The notes under the pieces are model-generated. The model made no database searches. It saw nothing but the letters and a program-made list of their open reading frames with translations, and was not told where the DNA came from. Positions 1 to 7,092 of a stretch of DNA of 12,101 bases are shown here, in pieces. The first letter of the stretch is position 1. Every line of letters starts with the position of its first letter. The position numbers were made by a program, and so were the translations under genes. Location: the NCBI GenBank assembly GCA_016256075.1, contig SDVU01000588.1, positions 1 to 12,101 of the forward strand, read 5' to 3'. Source of the DNA: Dictyocoela muelleri (taxonomy: Eukaryota > Microsporidia).

Positions 1-203
1 AACGTAAATTGCAAGGTCGTAAGCCAAATATCATGAGAAATATTTAATGATAGTTATATAGTTGGAAATTATGGCCACTAACCGTTTTTTTTTTATTTTA
101 AATAACTACTATGGAAAAAAATAAAATATTTTTAAGTGTAAAGTTAAAATTTTTTAATTGTAAACTTTAAATTATTTTAATTTTACACCTTAAATTTTAC
201 TTT
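1..203. other. AT-rich flank without a gene
   Basis: No open frame or RNA gene is visible. The only structure is an imperfect inverted repeat, 134-150 (AAGTGTAAAGTTAAAAT) against 174-191, which could fold into a hairpin with a loop of about 23 bases. Whether it belongs to an element that begins before the window cannot be told. Confidence 0.5.
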
Positions 204-370
204 CCATTTTTTTAATGGGAACTTACCATTTTTAATGGGAACTTTCCATTTTTTAATGGGGACATCCATTTTTTAAAAGGAAAATTCCATTTTTTAATGG
301 GAACTTTCCATTTATTAATGGGTATTTTCCTTTTATTAAATGGAACTTTCCATTTATTAGTGGGAAACCC
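204..370. repeat. 21-bp tandem array of small hairpin units
   Basis: Eight head-to-tail units start near 204, 226, 246, 266, 287, 308, 329 and 350, a period of 20-22 bp. The consensus is close to CCATTTTTTAATGGGAACTT. Each unit carries its own inverted repeat (CCATT ... AATGG), so each could form a small hairpin. The array ends about 10 bp before the Merlin-1 target duplication. A reverse-strand open frame runs through it, but it only reads the repeat as a repeated NGKFPL-type peptide and is not a gene. Confidence 0.85.
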
Positions 371-388
371 TGTATAAAAAAAATATAA

Positions 389-465
389 GGTTCATGTTGG
401 TTATAGGGCATTTCATTTTTATTGCGCATTTTATTTTTTAGAGGCATTTAATTTTTTAAAAAAAA
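389..465 (+). repeat. Merlin-1 left terminal inverted repeat
   Basis: This pairs with 1810-1869. The outer 18 bases match perfectly and inner matches continue, with an indel, through GCGCATTTTATTTTTTA-type blocks and an A-run. The arm ends where the nested palindromic element starts (470). Confidence 0.85.
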
Positions 466-469
466 TTTT

Positions 470-786
470 GGTTCTAACGGTTCTCCCTCTAAAAAAACCA
501 AAAATGGTAAACGTAGAAGATCTTATTAACAAATGAGCATAAAAATCTCTTGAAATCCCGATTTCTACTCATAAATAAAAAGATTTTATAATATGAAGCA
601 ATAAACGTAATTTTTCTAAATTTGGTGCTTTATACCAAATTTATAAAAATTAAATTTATGGCTTCATATTTAAAATTTTTTTACTTATGAGTATAACTCG
701 GGATTTTAAGAGATTTTAATAATACTTTGTTAATATGATCTCTTACCATTACCATTTTTTTAGGGGGAGGAAACCGTTGGAGAACC
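470..786. mobile_element. Palindromic MITE nested in Merlin-1
   Basis: An almost complete foldback: the left arm (GGTTCTAACGGTTCTCCCTC...) is repeated in reverse complement to 786 (...AACCGTTGGAGAACC), with arms of about 155 bp centred near 628. Both arms hold the landmark GGTAA (near 504 and 745), runs reading AAATCTCTT on one strand, and ATGAAGC near the centre. The flanks are AAAATTTT (462-469) and AAATTTTT (787-794), a slightly decayed 8-bp target duplication. There is no coding capacity. The GG start and 8-bp AT-rich duplication fit a non-autonomous Merlin derivative. It lies between the left end and the transposase start of Merlin-1, so it inserted into the 5' leader. Confidence 0.8.
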
Positions 787-804
787 AAATTTTTATCCAC
801 AAAG

Positions 805-1790
805 ATGAGAAGAAGAAGTGAAATTAAAAAAAATAGTAGAAGATGAGAAGGATTTTTTGTGTGAAGATATAATGCAACTAGACATAACAGAAAAATATCT
901 TATTCGTGTTATGTATTCTAAATCCAAACAAAATGAATTTTTGGCATCTTTAGGGCTCATTTCAAATACTCAACAATGTGAAAATTGCACTTCAGAAATC
1001 CAGTTAAGTTATAAAGACGTAAGTCTTCAATAGATGTTTTTTCTGGGTTTGCAAAAATCCTTGTAAATATTCAATGAGTATTCGAGCCACATAGTTTTTT
1101 TTGAAGGTTTTAAGCAAGATTTAAAAATTATTTCGTAATTTTTTATAAGTATTTAGATGGTATTTCATATGTCGACATAGATTTTAAGTTAGATATTTAT
1201 AGAAACACTGTTAGTGATTATTGTGGAGGTATTATGACAGTCATATGTGATTATATTTCTGATACAGATGAGATAATAGGAGGTTATAACACACATGGGT
1301 CTTAAAAGATTGTGGAAATTCATGAGAGTCTTCTCTTTAAGCGTAAATACAAAAGAGGACGACAAAGAAATGGTCAATGGTTTATAGCTAGCATCGAAAG
1401 TGAAAAAAAAGGCTTTTATTGTACCAGTTGAAAATCGAAACATTGAAACAATTATTGAAGTAATATCTTCGAATATTCTTCTAGGAACAAATGTTTATAT
1501 ATATCAATGGAGATCCTACAGAAGTGCGTTAATATATTAAGTCAATATGAACATGGATCAGTTAACCATCGTTTAATTTTTAAAATCTTGATTTCCCGGA
1601 AATTCATACACAGCATATTGAGGATTTCTGGTCAAAAACAAAGGGCTTTTTAAGAGCTCATAATTGTATGAGTCATGAACAACATTTTGAGTATCTTATT
1701 CAATTCATATTGCAATATAAAATTGAAAAAAGGAAAAGGTTTAATGCTTTATTTTCTATAATAAAAAGATTTTTTTATATTAATAATAAT
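805..1790 (+). pseudogene. Merlin-1 transposase, broken
   Basis: IS1016/ISXO2-like DDE transposase relic spread over all three forward frames. The zinc ribbon is visible: FLASLGLISN then CENC near 974, and WVCKNPCKYSMSIRAT from about 1039 in a shifted frame. The catalytic core follows: VEIHESLLFKRKYKRGRQ (about 1312), a VPVENRN block (about 1418), VYIYQWRSY (about 1494), SVNHR (about 1559) and HIEDFWSKTKGF (about 1614). Merlin enzymes need D, D and E; here the first D is H (codon 1321), the second D position is Y, and the E in HIEDFW survives. At least three frame changes and two in-frame stops are present. The longest open piece (818-1033) has no ATG and is only the N-terminal fragment. Confidence 0.85.
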
Positions 1791-1809
1791 AGTTATGTTC
1801 ATTTTCAAT

Positions 1810-1869
1810 TTTTTTTAAAAAATAAAAATCGCTATAAAAAAATAAAATGCGCTATAACCAACATGAACC
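1810..1869 (-). repeat. Merlin-1 right terminal inverted repeat
   Basis: Reading inward on the reverse strand from 1869 gives GGTTCATGTTGGTTATAGCG, the same as the left end apart from one base. It holds two GCGnnTTTTATTTTTT-like blocks. The next eight bases outward, AAATATAA at 1870-1877, are the target duplication. Confidence 0.85.
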
Positions 1870-1950
1870 AAATATAATATTTAAAAATATAATAAAATTT
1901 TTATTTTTTAAATTGAAAATTATAAATATTTATTTTAATAAATAAAAAAA

Positions 1951-2380
1951 GAATAGATAGCACAGTGGTTAACAGTCTTGAATGAAACATTAAGGTATCG
2001 AGGTTCGAATGTGCCAAGGGCAATATAATAAATAATCAGACTAAAATTAAGCACTCAATAACTATAGAGTAACACACTGTTGTTTAATGGTATAGCTGAT
2101 TATTACTTGATCTAATATGACATTGGAGCAGAAAAAAACACTCTTAGGTGTGAGAATAAGTGAAGAGAAGCCTCTCGTCAAAAAGTACTTAAATTTAAAA
2201 TTTATGAATAATAATTTAATTAATTGTATACTCCAAGTCATTGATATAACGAAAATCGCCTGGACACCCGGGTATATTAGCGGTGACGTATATTTGAACA
2301 CTAAAAGCAAATATCTAAATAATAGGGTTATATACAGCTCTGCGGGTCGTCAACAATGAATGTTGTTTACATGTAATTAA
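1951..2380 (+). mobile_element. tRNA-headed SINE-like repeat, copy 1
   Basis: The head carries a pol III A box (TAGCACAGTGG, 1958-1968) and B box (GGTTCGAATGT, 2002-2012), 44 bp apart as in the other two copies. The body aligns with copies 2 and 3: TCTAATATGA (near 2112), GTGWGRATAAGTG (near 2150), GTCATTGATATAACGAAAATC (near 2237), GTGACGTAT (near 2282), and the 3' block ACAGCTCTGCGGG...CAACAATGAATGTTG (2334-2365). The last motif folds into a CAAC/GTTG stem. Length is about 430 bp. No clear target duplication is left. Two overlapping open frames here are by-products of the repeat. SINE is inferred from structure; no partner LINE is seen in the window. Confidence 0.8.
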
Positions 2381-2396
2381 ATTTTTAGGATCTTGA

Positions 2397-2520
2397 CCGT
2401 TTTTTTTCCCCATGGGGGAAAAACGTGATATAAAAAAATTACAATTTATTTTAATATAAAAATGGGGGAAACGTCCTCGAACTATAATGGGGGAAACGTC
2501 CAAGATACAATTTTTAATGT
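2397..2520. repeat. Short GGGGGAAACGT repeats and a palindrome
   Basis: ATGGGGGAAA(AA)CGT occurs three times, near 2413, 2461 and 2486, the last two as AATGGGGGAAACGTCC 26 bp apart. The first copy is half of a palindrome, ACCGTTTTTTTTCCCC ATGGGGGAAAAACGT (2397-2427). The stretch may be a remnant of a palindromic element, but no full arms or ends can be drawn. Confidence 0.55.
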
Positions 2521-2576
2521 AAATTTAATTATATTTTTACATAATATTTTTTCATTATATTTAAACAACTTTGGCA

Positions 2577-2631
2577 TTTTACGGAAAATACCAAAAATAA
2601 AACCGTAAAAATGTCCGGAAATTTTTCCGTA
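2577..2631. repeat. Small inverted repeats (TTTTACGG / CCGTAAAA, ACGGAAA / TTTCCGT)
   Basis: TTTTACGG at 2577-2584 pairs with CCGTAAAA at 2603-2610, and ACGGAAAAT at 2581 pairs with ATTTTTCCGT at 2621-2630; the two hairpins are mutually exclusive. No gene lies between 2381 and SINE copy 2. Function unknown. Confidence 0.5.
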
Positions 2632-2950
2632 TTGGAATCAATCAGTCAGCAGGATACAGGTAATTGGTAGATTTTCATGAATAAGTATTTTTCACTGCTT
2701 TTTGCCGTGATGTCTCGCAGCACTTATCTCCACACTTAGGAGAGTCTCTTTCGTTTCATTTTCATATTAGAAAAAGTCTTAAACAGCTATAGCACACTGG
2801 AACAGTTGTATATTATTACTATATACCTATACCTTTTGACTGCTTAATGTCTTTCCCTTATTTTTTTAAAGAGTGACATCAACGGGATTCGAACCTCGAT
2901 ACCTAAATTTTACATTAGAGAGCGTCAATCCCTGAGCTATATGATCTAAG
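2632..2950 (-). mobile_element. tRNA-headed SINE-like repeat, copy 2, 3'-truncated
   Basis: On the reverse strand the head starts near 2946 with A box TAGCTCAGGGA (2929-2939) and B box GGTTCGAATCC (2885-2895), the best-kept boxes of the three copies. The body matches copy 3 from the B box to CCAATTACCTGTATC (about 2651-2665), then similarity fades near 2632, so the last 150 or so bases found in copies 1 and 3 are missing. A possible weak target duplication is ATTTTTCCGTA (2621-2631) against ATTTTCCCGTA (2952-2962), 10 of 11. It lies about 140 bp past the kinase stop codon, pointing the same way as the kinase. Confidence 0.8.
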
Positions 2951-3026
2951 TATTTTCCCGTAACTTCGTTTTAATCTTTGCTCAATTGATAAAAATGGCA
3001 GCAGTATAATTTTCATAATAAAAAAC

Positions 3027-3032
3027 TTTATT
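3027..3032 (-). terminator. Possible poly(A) signal for the kinase gene
   Basis: The reverse strand reads AATAAA 58 nt after the kinase stop codon. Microsporidian transcripts often use a signal of this kind close behind the stop. In such AT-rich DNA the hexamer can also occur by chance. Confidence 0.4.
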
Positions 3033-3089
3033 AACAATAATTCCCAAAAGAATTAAAACTCTTAGCAGATTATAAAAATGATATAATTT

Positions 3090-3941
3090 CTATTTTCCAC
3101 CCCAATTCCATTTGTGATCAATTGGATACCTGTTTTCTCTTAATTTATCGGTAATTAGCATTCTATAATATTCATAATTAGGATTCTCATTAAATTCAAG
3201 ATACGAACAACTTAGCAGAATTTGTTCATAAGTTGATGGAAGTCCTTCACAAAGATCAGAAACAGAAATTGATTGTTTGATTTCAAGAATCTTTTTATGT
3301 TTTTTAGCCTTATTTGATGCTTTTATCCCTTGCCAGGGCAAACATCCTTTGCCCAAATAAACAATGCTATAAATCATACTCTCAATATCGTCTCTCTTTG
3401 ATAACTCAATTCCTAAATGAGCATTTAAGGATGCATATCTTGCCGTCCCCACTAAAGGCTTATTTTCTTTATAATTCAATTTAGAGTATAACTTTGTAAG
3501 ACCGAAATCCATCATATATAAACGAGACTCATCTAAGCTAAATGCAAAATTTTCAGGTTTAATATCTCTATGAACATATCCTTTGTTATGAAGAAATTCA
3601 ATAGCATTCAACATCATTAATGATACATTAAGCAAGTTTTTGCCAGAATAAACACCATATTTTTGCATTTTAACACTCAAGTTATCTCCTAAAAGCTCCA
3701 TTACCATACAATTTTGTTTAGTTTTGGTTAAGGTTCCATATTCATATACCATACATATGTATGGATTAATCTCACTGTTAAGAGATTTCATAATCGCATG
3801 TTCGTGTTTTAGAACATTTTTACCAATTTTTTCAATTTTTATTGCATATGGATGACCAGTCTCGTGTAGGCATCGAAAGACTTCACCAAAACCACCGCTT
3901 CCTATTTTTTCACAAAGGCGATAGTCTTTGAAAAAATTCAT
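3090..3941 (-). CDS. Casein kinase 1 family protein kinase (HRR25/HHP1-like)
   Basis: A 283-residue serine/threonine kinase consisting of the catalytic domain only. Visible elements: glycine loop IGSGGFGEV (13-21), VAIK-type lysine K35 (AIKIEKIG), helix-C glutamate E47, hinge MVMELLGDNL (79-88), catalytic loop HRDIKPENF (124-132, D126 and N131), DFG (145-147), and the CK1 hallmark GTARYASLNAHLGIELSKRDDIE (165-187) in place of the usual APE motif. The protein ends at HKWNWGGK with no C-terminal tail, so it is shorter than CK1 delta/epsilon. CK1 enzymes phosphorylate acidic or pre-phosphorylated sites and in yeast act in DNA repair, trafficking and ribosome maturation; the exact role here is unknown. 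No intron or break is seen. I chose the ATG at 3941: the open frame reaches back to 3995 only through a GTG, a stop lies just beyond, the family's domain begins right after MNFFKDYRL, and CCC precedes this ATG. All catalytic residues are present, so it should be active. Confidence 0.95.
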   Translation of the reverse strand: MNFFKDYRLCEKIGSGGFGEVFRCLHETGHPYAIKIEKIGKNVLKHEHAIMKSLNSEINPYICMVYEYGTLTKTKQNCMVMELLGDNLSVKMQKYGVYSGKNLLNVSLMMLNAIEFLHNKGYVHRDIKPENFAFSLDESRLYMMDFGLTKLYSKLNYKENKPLVGTARYASLNAHLGIELSKRDDIESMIYSIVYLGKGCLPWQGIKASNKAKKHKKILEIKQSISVSDLCEGLPSTYEQILLSCSYLEFNENPNYEYYRMLITDKLRENRYPIDHKWNWGGK

Positions 3942-3950
3942 GGGTATAAT
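3942..3950 (-). promoter_or_regulatory. CCC start-site motif before the kinase ATG
   Basis: The reverse strand reads ATTATACCC immediately before ATG. A C- or G-triplet just upstream of the start codon is described for microsporidian genes and is taken as a transcription or start signal. It stands out because the neighbouring 60 bases hold almost no other C or G. The same context (ACCCC ATG) precedes the putative start of the Merlin-2 transposase. Confidence 0.55.
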
Positions 3951-4157
3951 TTTAAAAAGATTAAAAATTTTTTTAAATATTTTTTTTAAAATCACTTGTA
4001 ATGGATATGATTACATTCATTTTAATTTAAATTCTAAAAATTAAAGTTTAAAATAATCAGAGTTTAAAATAGTACATCATAAAATTAAAGAAAAATTTTC
4101 ATTATAATTAGGTTCAATCAATCAATTTATGTTTTAAGTTCATATCAGATCATTTAA
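3951..4157. other. AT-rich upstream region of the kinase
   Basis: No gene is seen. It must hold whatever promoter the kinase uses, but nothing beyond the CCC motif can be picked out from the A/T runs. Confidence 0.45.
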
Positions 4158-4398
4158 ATTAAGCTTATTAAAAAAGTTTAAAAATTAAGCTTATTAAAAA
4201 ATAAAATTATGAAATTTAGCTTGAAAAAAAACAAAGTTTAAAAATTAAGCTTATTAAAAAATAAAAATTATGAATTTTGGCTTATAAAAAACAAAGTTTA
4301 AAAATTAAGCTTATTAAAAAAGTTTAAAAATTAAGCTTATTAAAATAAAATTTTAAAATTATGTTGTGAAAATAAAATTTTAAATTTATGTTGTGAAA
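4158..4398. repeat. AT-rich compound minisatellite with AAGCTT units
   Basis: AATTAAGCTTATTAAAA occurs five times (near 4158, 4184, 4244, 4304 and 4330). Some units are spaced 26 bp apart; two are part of a 60-bp higher-order unit, so 4201-4260 and 4261-4320 align position by position with few changes. The array closes with two 27-bp units ending TTATGTTGTG (4342-4398). It lies 220-460 bp upstream of the kinase start. Confidence 0.85.
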
Positions 4399-4761
4399 AG
4401 ATTTTTAGGGTTACTTATTTTCTAACGAGATTTTTTATTTCGACATTTTTTACTTTTAAATCAATTAAAAAAATTTATAGGAGTAGGTCGAGGTTGATTT
4501 TAAAACCATTAAAATGTTAAAATTTGCAACTAAAATAGCAAATATAACTTATAAATAATATAAATAATTAATTTAAGCAATTACAATCCATATAAGACCA
4601 TTCCGACTTTTTTAATAATTCTTACGATCTAATTGTACCTTTTTAATAACATATAATTTTAAATTTTACGTCCGATCATTTTTATAACCTCTTTTTAAAA
4701 GAATATTAATTGCTGTGTTTTTTTTTGAAGAAAAAAATAGGATTTATTTACACCTATAGAA
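4399..4761. other. AT-rich stretch without recognised features
   Basis: All frames are broken by frequent stops. No tRNA, terminal repeat or tandem array is visible. Confidence 0.5.
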
Positions 4762-4909
4762 ATGTCAAAAATTAAGTCGAAAAAAAGGAGAAAAAAATGG
4801 CTTTATATATAACAAAAAGATCGATCTTGATGGTCGTTGGAAAGGAGTATAAACGTTGTGATGTTATGAAAAAGTATGATATCTCCTCTTCGGCGCAAGA
4901 TAAATCTTA
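4762..4909 (+). pseudogene. Tigger/pogo-like transposase N-terminal fragment A
   Basis: Starts ATG TCA with a basic leader, MSKIKSKKRRKKW. After one frame change near 4802 it reads YITKRSILMVV and then YKRCDVMKKYDISSSAQDKS to a stop at 4907-4909. A basic leader followed by a helix-turn-helix with the pattern vmkkYdISsS is what Tigger/pogo (CENP-B-type) transposases have at their N terminus. The next domain (CENP-B second HTH) and the DDE core are not found after it; different repeats follow. Fragment B (8476) matches its 4835-4907 part. A related psq-type HTH from another family cannot be ruled out. Confidence 0.5.
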
Positions 4910-5145
4910 AAGGCGTTGGCCGGAATTCCGCAGAGATGAGGAATTTGGTTTTCGCATAAAATTTTAGGACCAGAATTTTACCAAAAAATGATATTTTAAC
5001 CAGATTACTTCAATTTTACTAGAATACACAAAAATCATTTTTTTTCATAAGTGATAAAAAATGAAAAAATGCATTCATTCAATTCATTATGATTTTCGAA
5101 AATATATTTATCGCGGAAAATTATCTTTTTACTCGGTACATAACA
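4910..5145. other. AT-rich stretch, no gene
   Basis: No coding signal. GGCGTTGGCCGGAATTCCG (near 4911) resembles the GGC-led units and the GCCGGCCAAC block found in the foldback loop near 8083, so the segment may be a worn piece of the same repeat material. A weak hairpin lies around 5036-5078. Confidence 0.4.
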
Positions 5146-5224
5146 CGTCCGGTATAGTATTTTTCGAAAAATTCACTTCCTCACTCGACTACAATAAATA
5201 GTTTTTAAATAGGTATACGATTTA
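5146..5224 (+). repeat. 79-bp direct repeat, copy 1
   Basis: It begins CGTCCGGTATAGTATTTTT and ends AAATAGGTATACGATTTA. Copy 2 at 7420-7497 has the same orientation, one indel and about four substitutions, so the two are recent relative to the other repeats. Each copy sits next to units of the 25-bp minisatellite (here after it, at 7374-7412 before it). Confidence 0.85.
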
Positions 5225-5230
5225 AGGAAA

Positions 5231-5425
5231 GGCGTCAACTCGCCAAAGTTTTTAAGGCCCTAATTCATTCTAATTTATGAAATCCAACTGTCAAAATTTT
5301 GAGCCGCCAACTCGTAAAATTTTTGAGGCACCAACTCGTCAAAATTTACGTGAAAACAACTAGTAAAAATTCAGAGGTGCCTACTCGTCAAATTTTATTG
5401 GGCTTCAACTCGTCATAAAAAAATT
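5231..5425 (+). repeat. 25-bp degenerate minisatellite
   Basis: About eight units start near 5231, 5257, 5282, 5303, 5328, 5352, 5376 and 5401. The consensus is near GGCnCCAACTCGTCAAAATT plus about five bases (TTTGA). Single units differ at several positions, and the second is strongly worn. The same unit appears on the opposite strand at 7374-7412 and inside the foldback loop at 7998-8086. Confidence 0.8.
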
Positions 5426-5782
5426 TAATTACTTAATTGAATCTAAAAAATACTTAAATATCAAAGGGGAGGTGACTTAAGGTTACCAAACGGATTATTC
5501 GCCCTCTACTTTTATAGGAAAAAGCAATTCGTAAAAAGAAATTATATGAATTTTATTTAAAGAGAAATATAAAATCACGAGTTATTATCATTTATAATTT
5601 TAATAATATTTTTTGAAGCTATATACGGAATTTTATAAAACTTCCATATTTTGCTCCCTATAAATTATAACTGGGGAAAACCCGTGTTAGGCTTATCTTA
5701 TATAAGAAACACTAATTGTTATCTTGCAAATTACGATTTTTTAAAGTAAGGGGGTGAATACCCGTTTGAGATCAAAAATTTT
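5426..5782. other. AT-rich stretch before Merlin-2, no gene
   Basis: No open frame of note. GC-richer islands (AAAGGGGAGGTGACTTAAGG near 5463, ACTGGGGAAAACCCGTG near 5670, GGGGGTGAATACCCG near 5750) break the A/T background; the last can form a small hairpin. They may be worn repeat ends, but no partner is seen. The final eight bases, AAAATTTT (5775-5782), are the Merlin-2 target duplication. Confidence 0.4.
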
Positions 5783-6086
5783 GGTACTTACCCGGGGTAG
5801 GGGCCAGGTAAAAATGGATGGTAGAAAAAAATAAAACGTTTTATATCTAAAACTTTATCTAATTTATTTTCTTGGAACGTTTTTTTATATTAATTTTTAT
5901 ACTTTGTATTTTTTCATATTTCGCTTCGCGAAATATAGAAAAATACAAAGTATAAAAATTAATATAAAAAAACGTTCCAAGAAAATAAATTGGATAAAGT
6001 TTTGGATATAAAACGTTTTTTTATTTTTTTCTACTATCCATTTTTCTCTGGTCCATAACCCGGGTCTCAATTTAAACACCTATATA
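5783..6086. repeat. Merlin-2 left terminal palindrome
   Basis: The two arms meet at ATATTTCGC TTC GCGAAATAT (5916-5936). The outer arm runs from 5783, the inner arm to about 6064, both carrying CCCGGG, the CCAGnnAAAATgGATGGT block, AACGTTTTATATC and a long match through TATTAATTTTTATACTTTGTAT. The inner end carries an extra tail, TCTCAATTTAAACACCTATA, repeated in reverse at 7095-7114. A reverse-strand open frame here is only a product of the fold. Confidence 0.85.
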
Positions 6087-6102
6087 AAAAAAATTCAATT
6101 TT

Positions 6103-6107
6103 ACCCC
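6103..6107 (+). promoter_or_regulatory. CCC-type context before the Merlin-2 transposase ATG
   Basis: ACCCC lies directly before the ATG at 6108, the same arrangement as at the kinase start. It supports both this start choice and the idea that the transposon used its host's start signal. Confidence 0.45.
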
Positions 6108-6990
6108 ATGTTAAATCGATTAAATTATTTGACTGATTTAGAATTTTTTATTTATATTTCCGACAAGAAAAACTTCTTGAATTGTTTCAGGCATTAGGGG
6201 GTATTCAGCCAAAAAAAGATGTCATAAATGCAAAAATTTTATGAAAATTAAGCCAAACTCAAAATATAATACAAATATGCTTGGAAATGTAGAAATGTAG
6301 CAGTTTAAAAAATTTGCTCTCTGATTGTGCTTTTAAAAATACTAAGATTGATCCTGTTGTATTTTTAAGGTTTGCTTTTTATTTTTTTAACCGCGTCCAT
6401 TTTACATCTGAATATATAATAAACAATTGTAAGATCGGCGAAGATATGTATGGCTCATTAGTATCGTTATTTAAGGAAAAAAATTAGTAAATTCGTTGTT
6501 AAGAATCAGCAAATGTTGGGGGTGTTCTAAAGAAGTTCAGATAGATGAAACTTTTTGAAGCCGAAGAAAATATGGAGTTGGAAGATTAAGAAAGACTGTC
6601 TGGATATGGGGAGCAGTTGAAAAAAGGACGGGATATTGTTATCTACAGCGGATAGACAATCGAAATTGTGAAACTATGATCCCTATTATTCAAAAAAATA
6701 TTAAAAGCAGAAGCTATGTTCTATCTGATAAATGGTCTGCATACAAATCTATAGGAAATTATTTTAGAGATTCTGTGTGTCATAAATATAATTTCGTTGA
6801 TCCGGAAACCAAAGCAAACACACAGATTATTGAAAATATTTGGTCGTTATTTAAAAAAAATGAAACACTATAGTTATGGTATAAAAATTGAAACATTAAA
6901 CGATCATATAAATGTTTTTATGTTTTTATGTTTTTCAAAAATTATAAACATATTGAATTTGGTGAATTTCTAAATATTATACTGAATTAA
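6108..6990 (+). pseudogene. Merlin-2 transposase, broken
   Basis: Reads MLNRLNYLTDLEFF from an ATG preceded by CCCC. The zinc ribbon RCHKCKNFMKIK (about 6218) and a WKCRN piece (about 6280) follow in shifted frames, then FLRFAFYFFNRVHFTSEYI (about 6363). The catalytic core is mostly in one frame: VQIDETF (first D codon 6544), KYGVGRLRKTVWIWGAVEKR, YVLSDKWSAYKS (second D, codon 6727), HKYNFVDPETKANTQIIENIW (E codon 6832), close to the D-D-(about 35)-E spacing of this group. The C-terminal piece FKNYKHIEFGEFLNIILN ends at TAA 6988-6990. At least four frame changes and several stops are present. All three catalytic residues remain, so it decayed later, or less, than Merlin-1. Confidence 0.85.
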
Positions 6991-7092
6991 ATTCAATCTA
7001 TTTAATTTTATTGTATTTTTTTTTATTTTTTAAATCTATTTTTTAATTTTTAAAATCTGTTTATTAACTTTTATAATGTATTTTTTAATTTT

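Larger units (their letters stand above)
389..1869 (+). mobile_element. Merlin-1: decayed Merlin DNA transposon with nested MITE
   Basis: The left end starts GGTTCATGTTGGTTATAG and the right end finishes with its reverse complement (CTATAACCAACATGAACC). The flanking 8 bp are identical: AAATATAA at 381-388 and at 1870-1877. GG-starting ends with an 8-9 bp target duplication are the known pattern of the Merlin superfamily, and the interior holds a matching broken transposase (805-1790). The total is 1481 bp; removing the palindromic insert at 470-786 and its duplicated flank leaves about 1.16 kb, a normal size for a compact Merlin. The element is dead: the transposase is frameshifted and has lost catalytic residues. 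The boundaries are precise because the terminal repeats and the duplication agree. Confidence 0.9.

Noticed and set aside
204-370. CRISPR array
   Set aside because: Units are contiguous with no unique spacers, and the genome is eukaryotic.
253-447. Reverse 64-codon open frame with ATG
   Set aside because: It runs from the Merlin-1 end into the 21-bp tandem array and only reads the repeat; no domain and no plausible context.
1189-1443. Reverse 84-codon open frame
   Set aside because: Antisense to the conserved core of the Merlin-1 transposase.
2062-2359. Overlapping forward and reverse open frames of about 80 codons
   Set aside because: Both lie inside SINE copy 1 and the reading is not kept in the other copies.
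2885-2946. A genuine tRNA gene
   Set aside because: A and B boxes are good, but the T stem and acceptor stem do not pair and the same head recurs with a shared body in two other places, so it is a repeat head.
3942-3995. Longer kinase N terminus from the GTG at 3995
   Set aside because: Nuclear genes start at ATG; the added 18 residues are a lysine/phenylalanine run outside the kinase domain, and CCC marks the inner ATG.
4158-4398. Centromere or replication origin
   Set aside because: Only AT-richness and a short array speak for it; no defining signal is visible.
5897-6079. Reverse 60-codon open frame
   Set aside because: A product of the Merlin-2 left palindrome.
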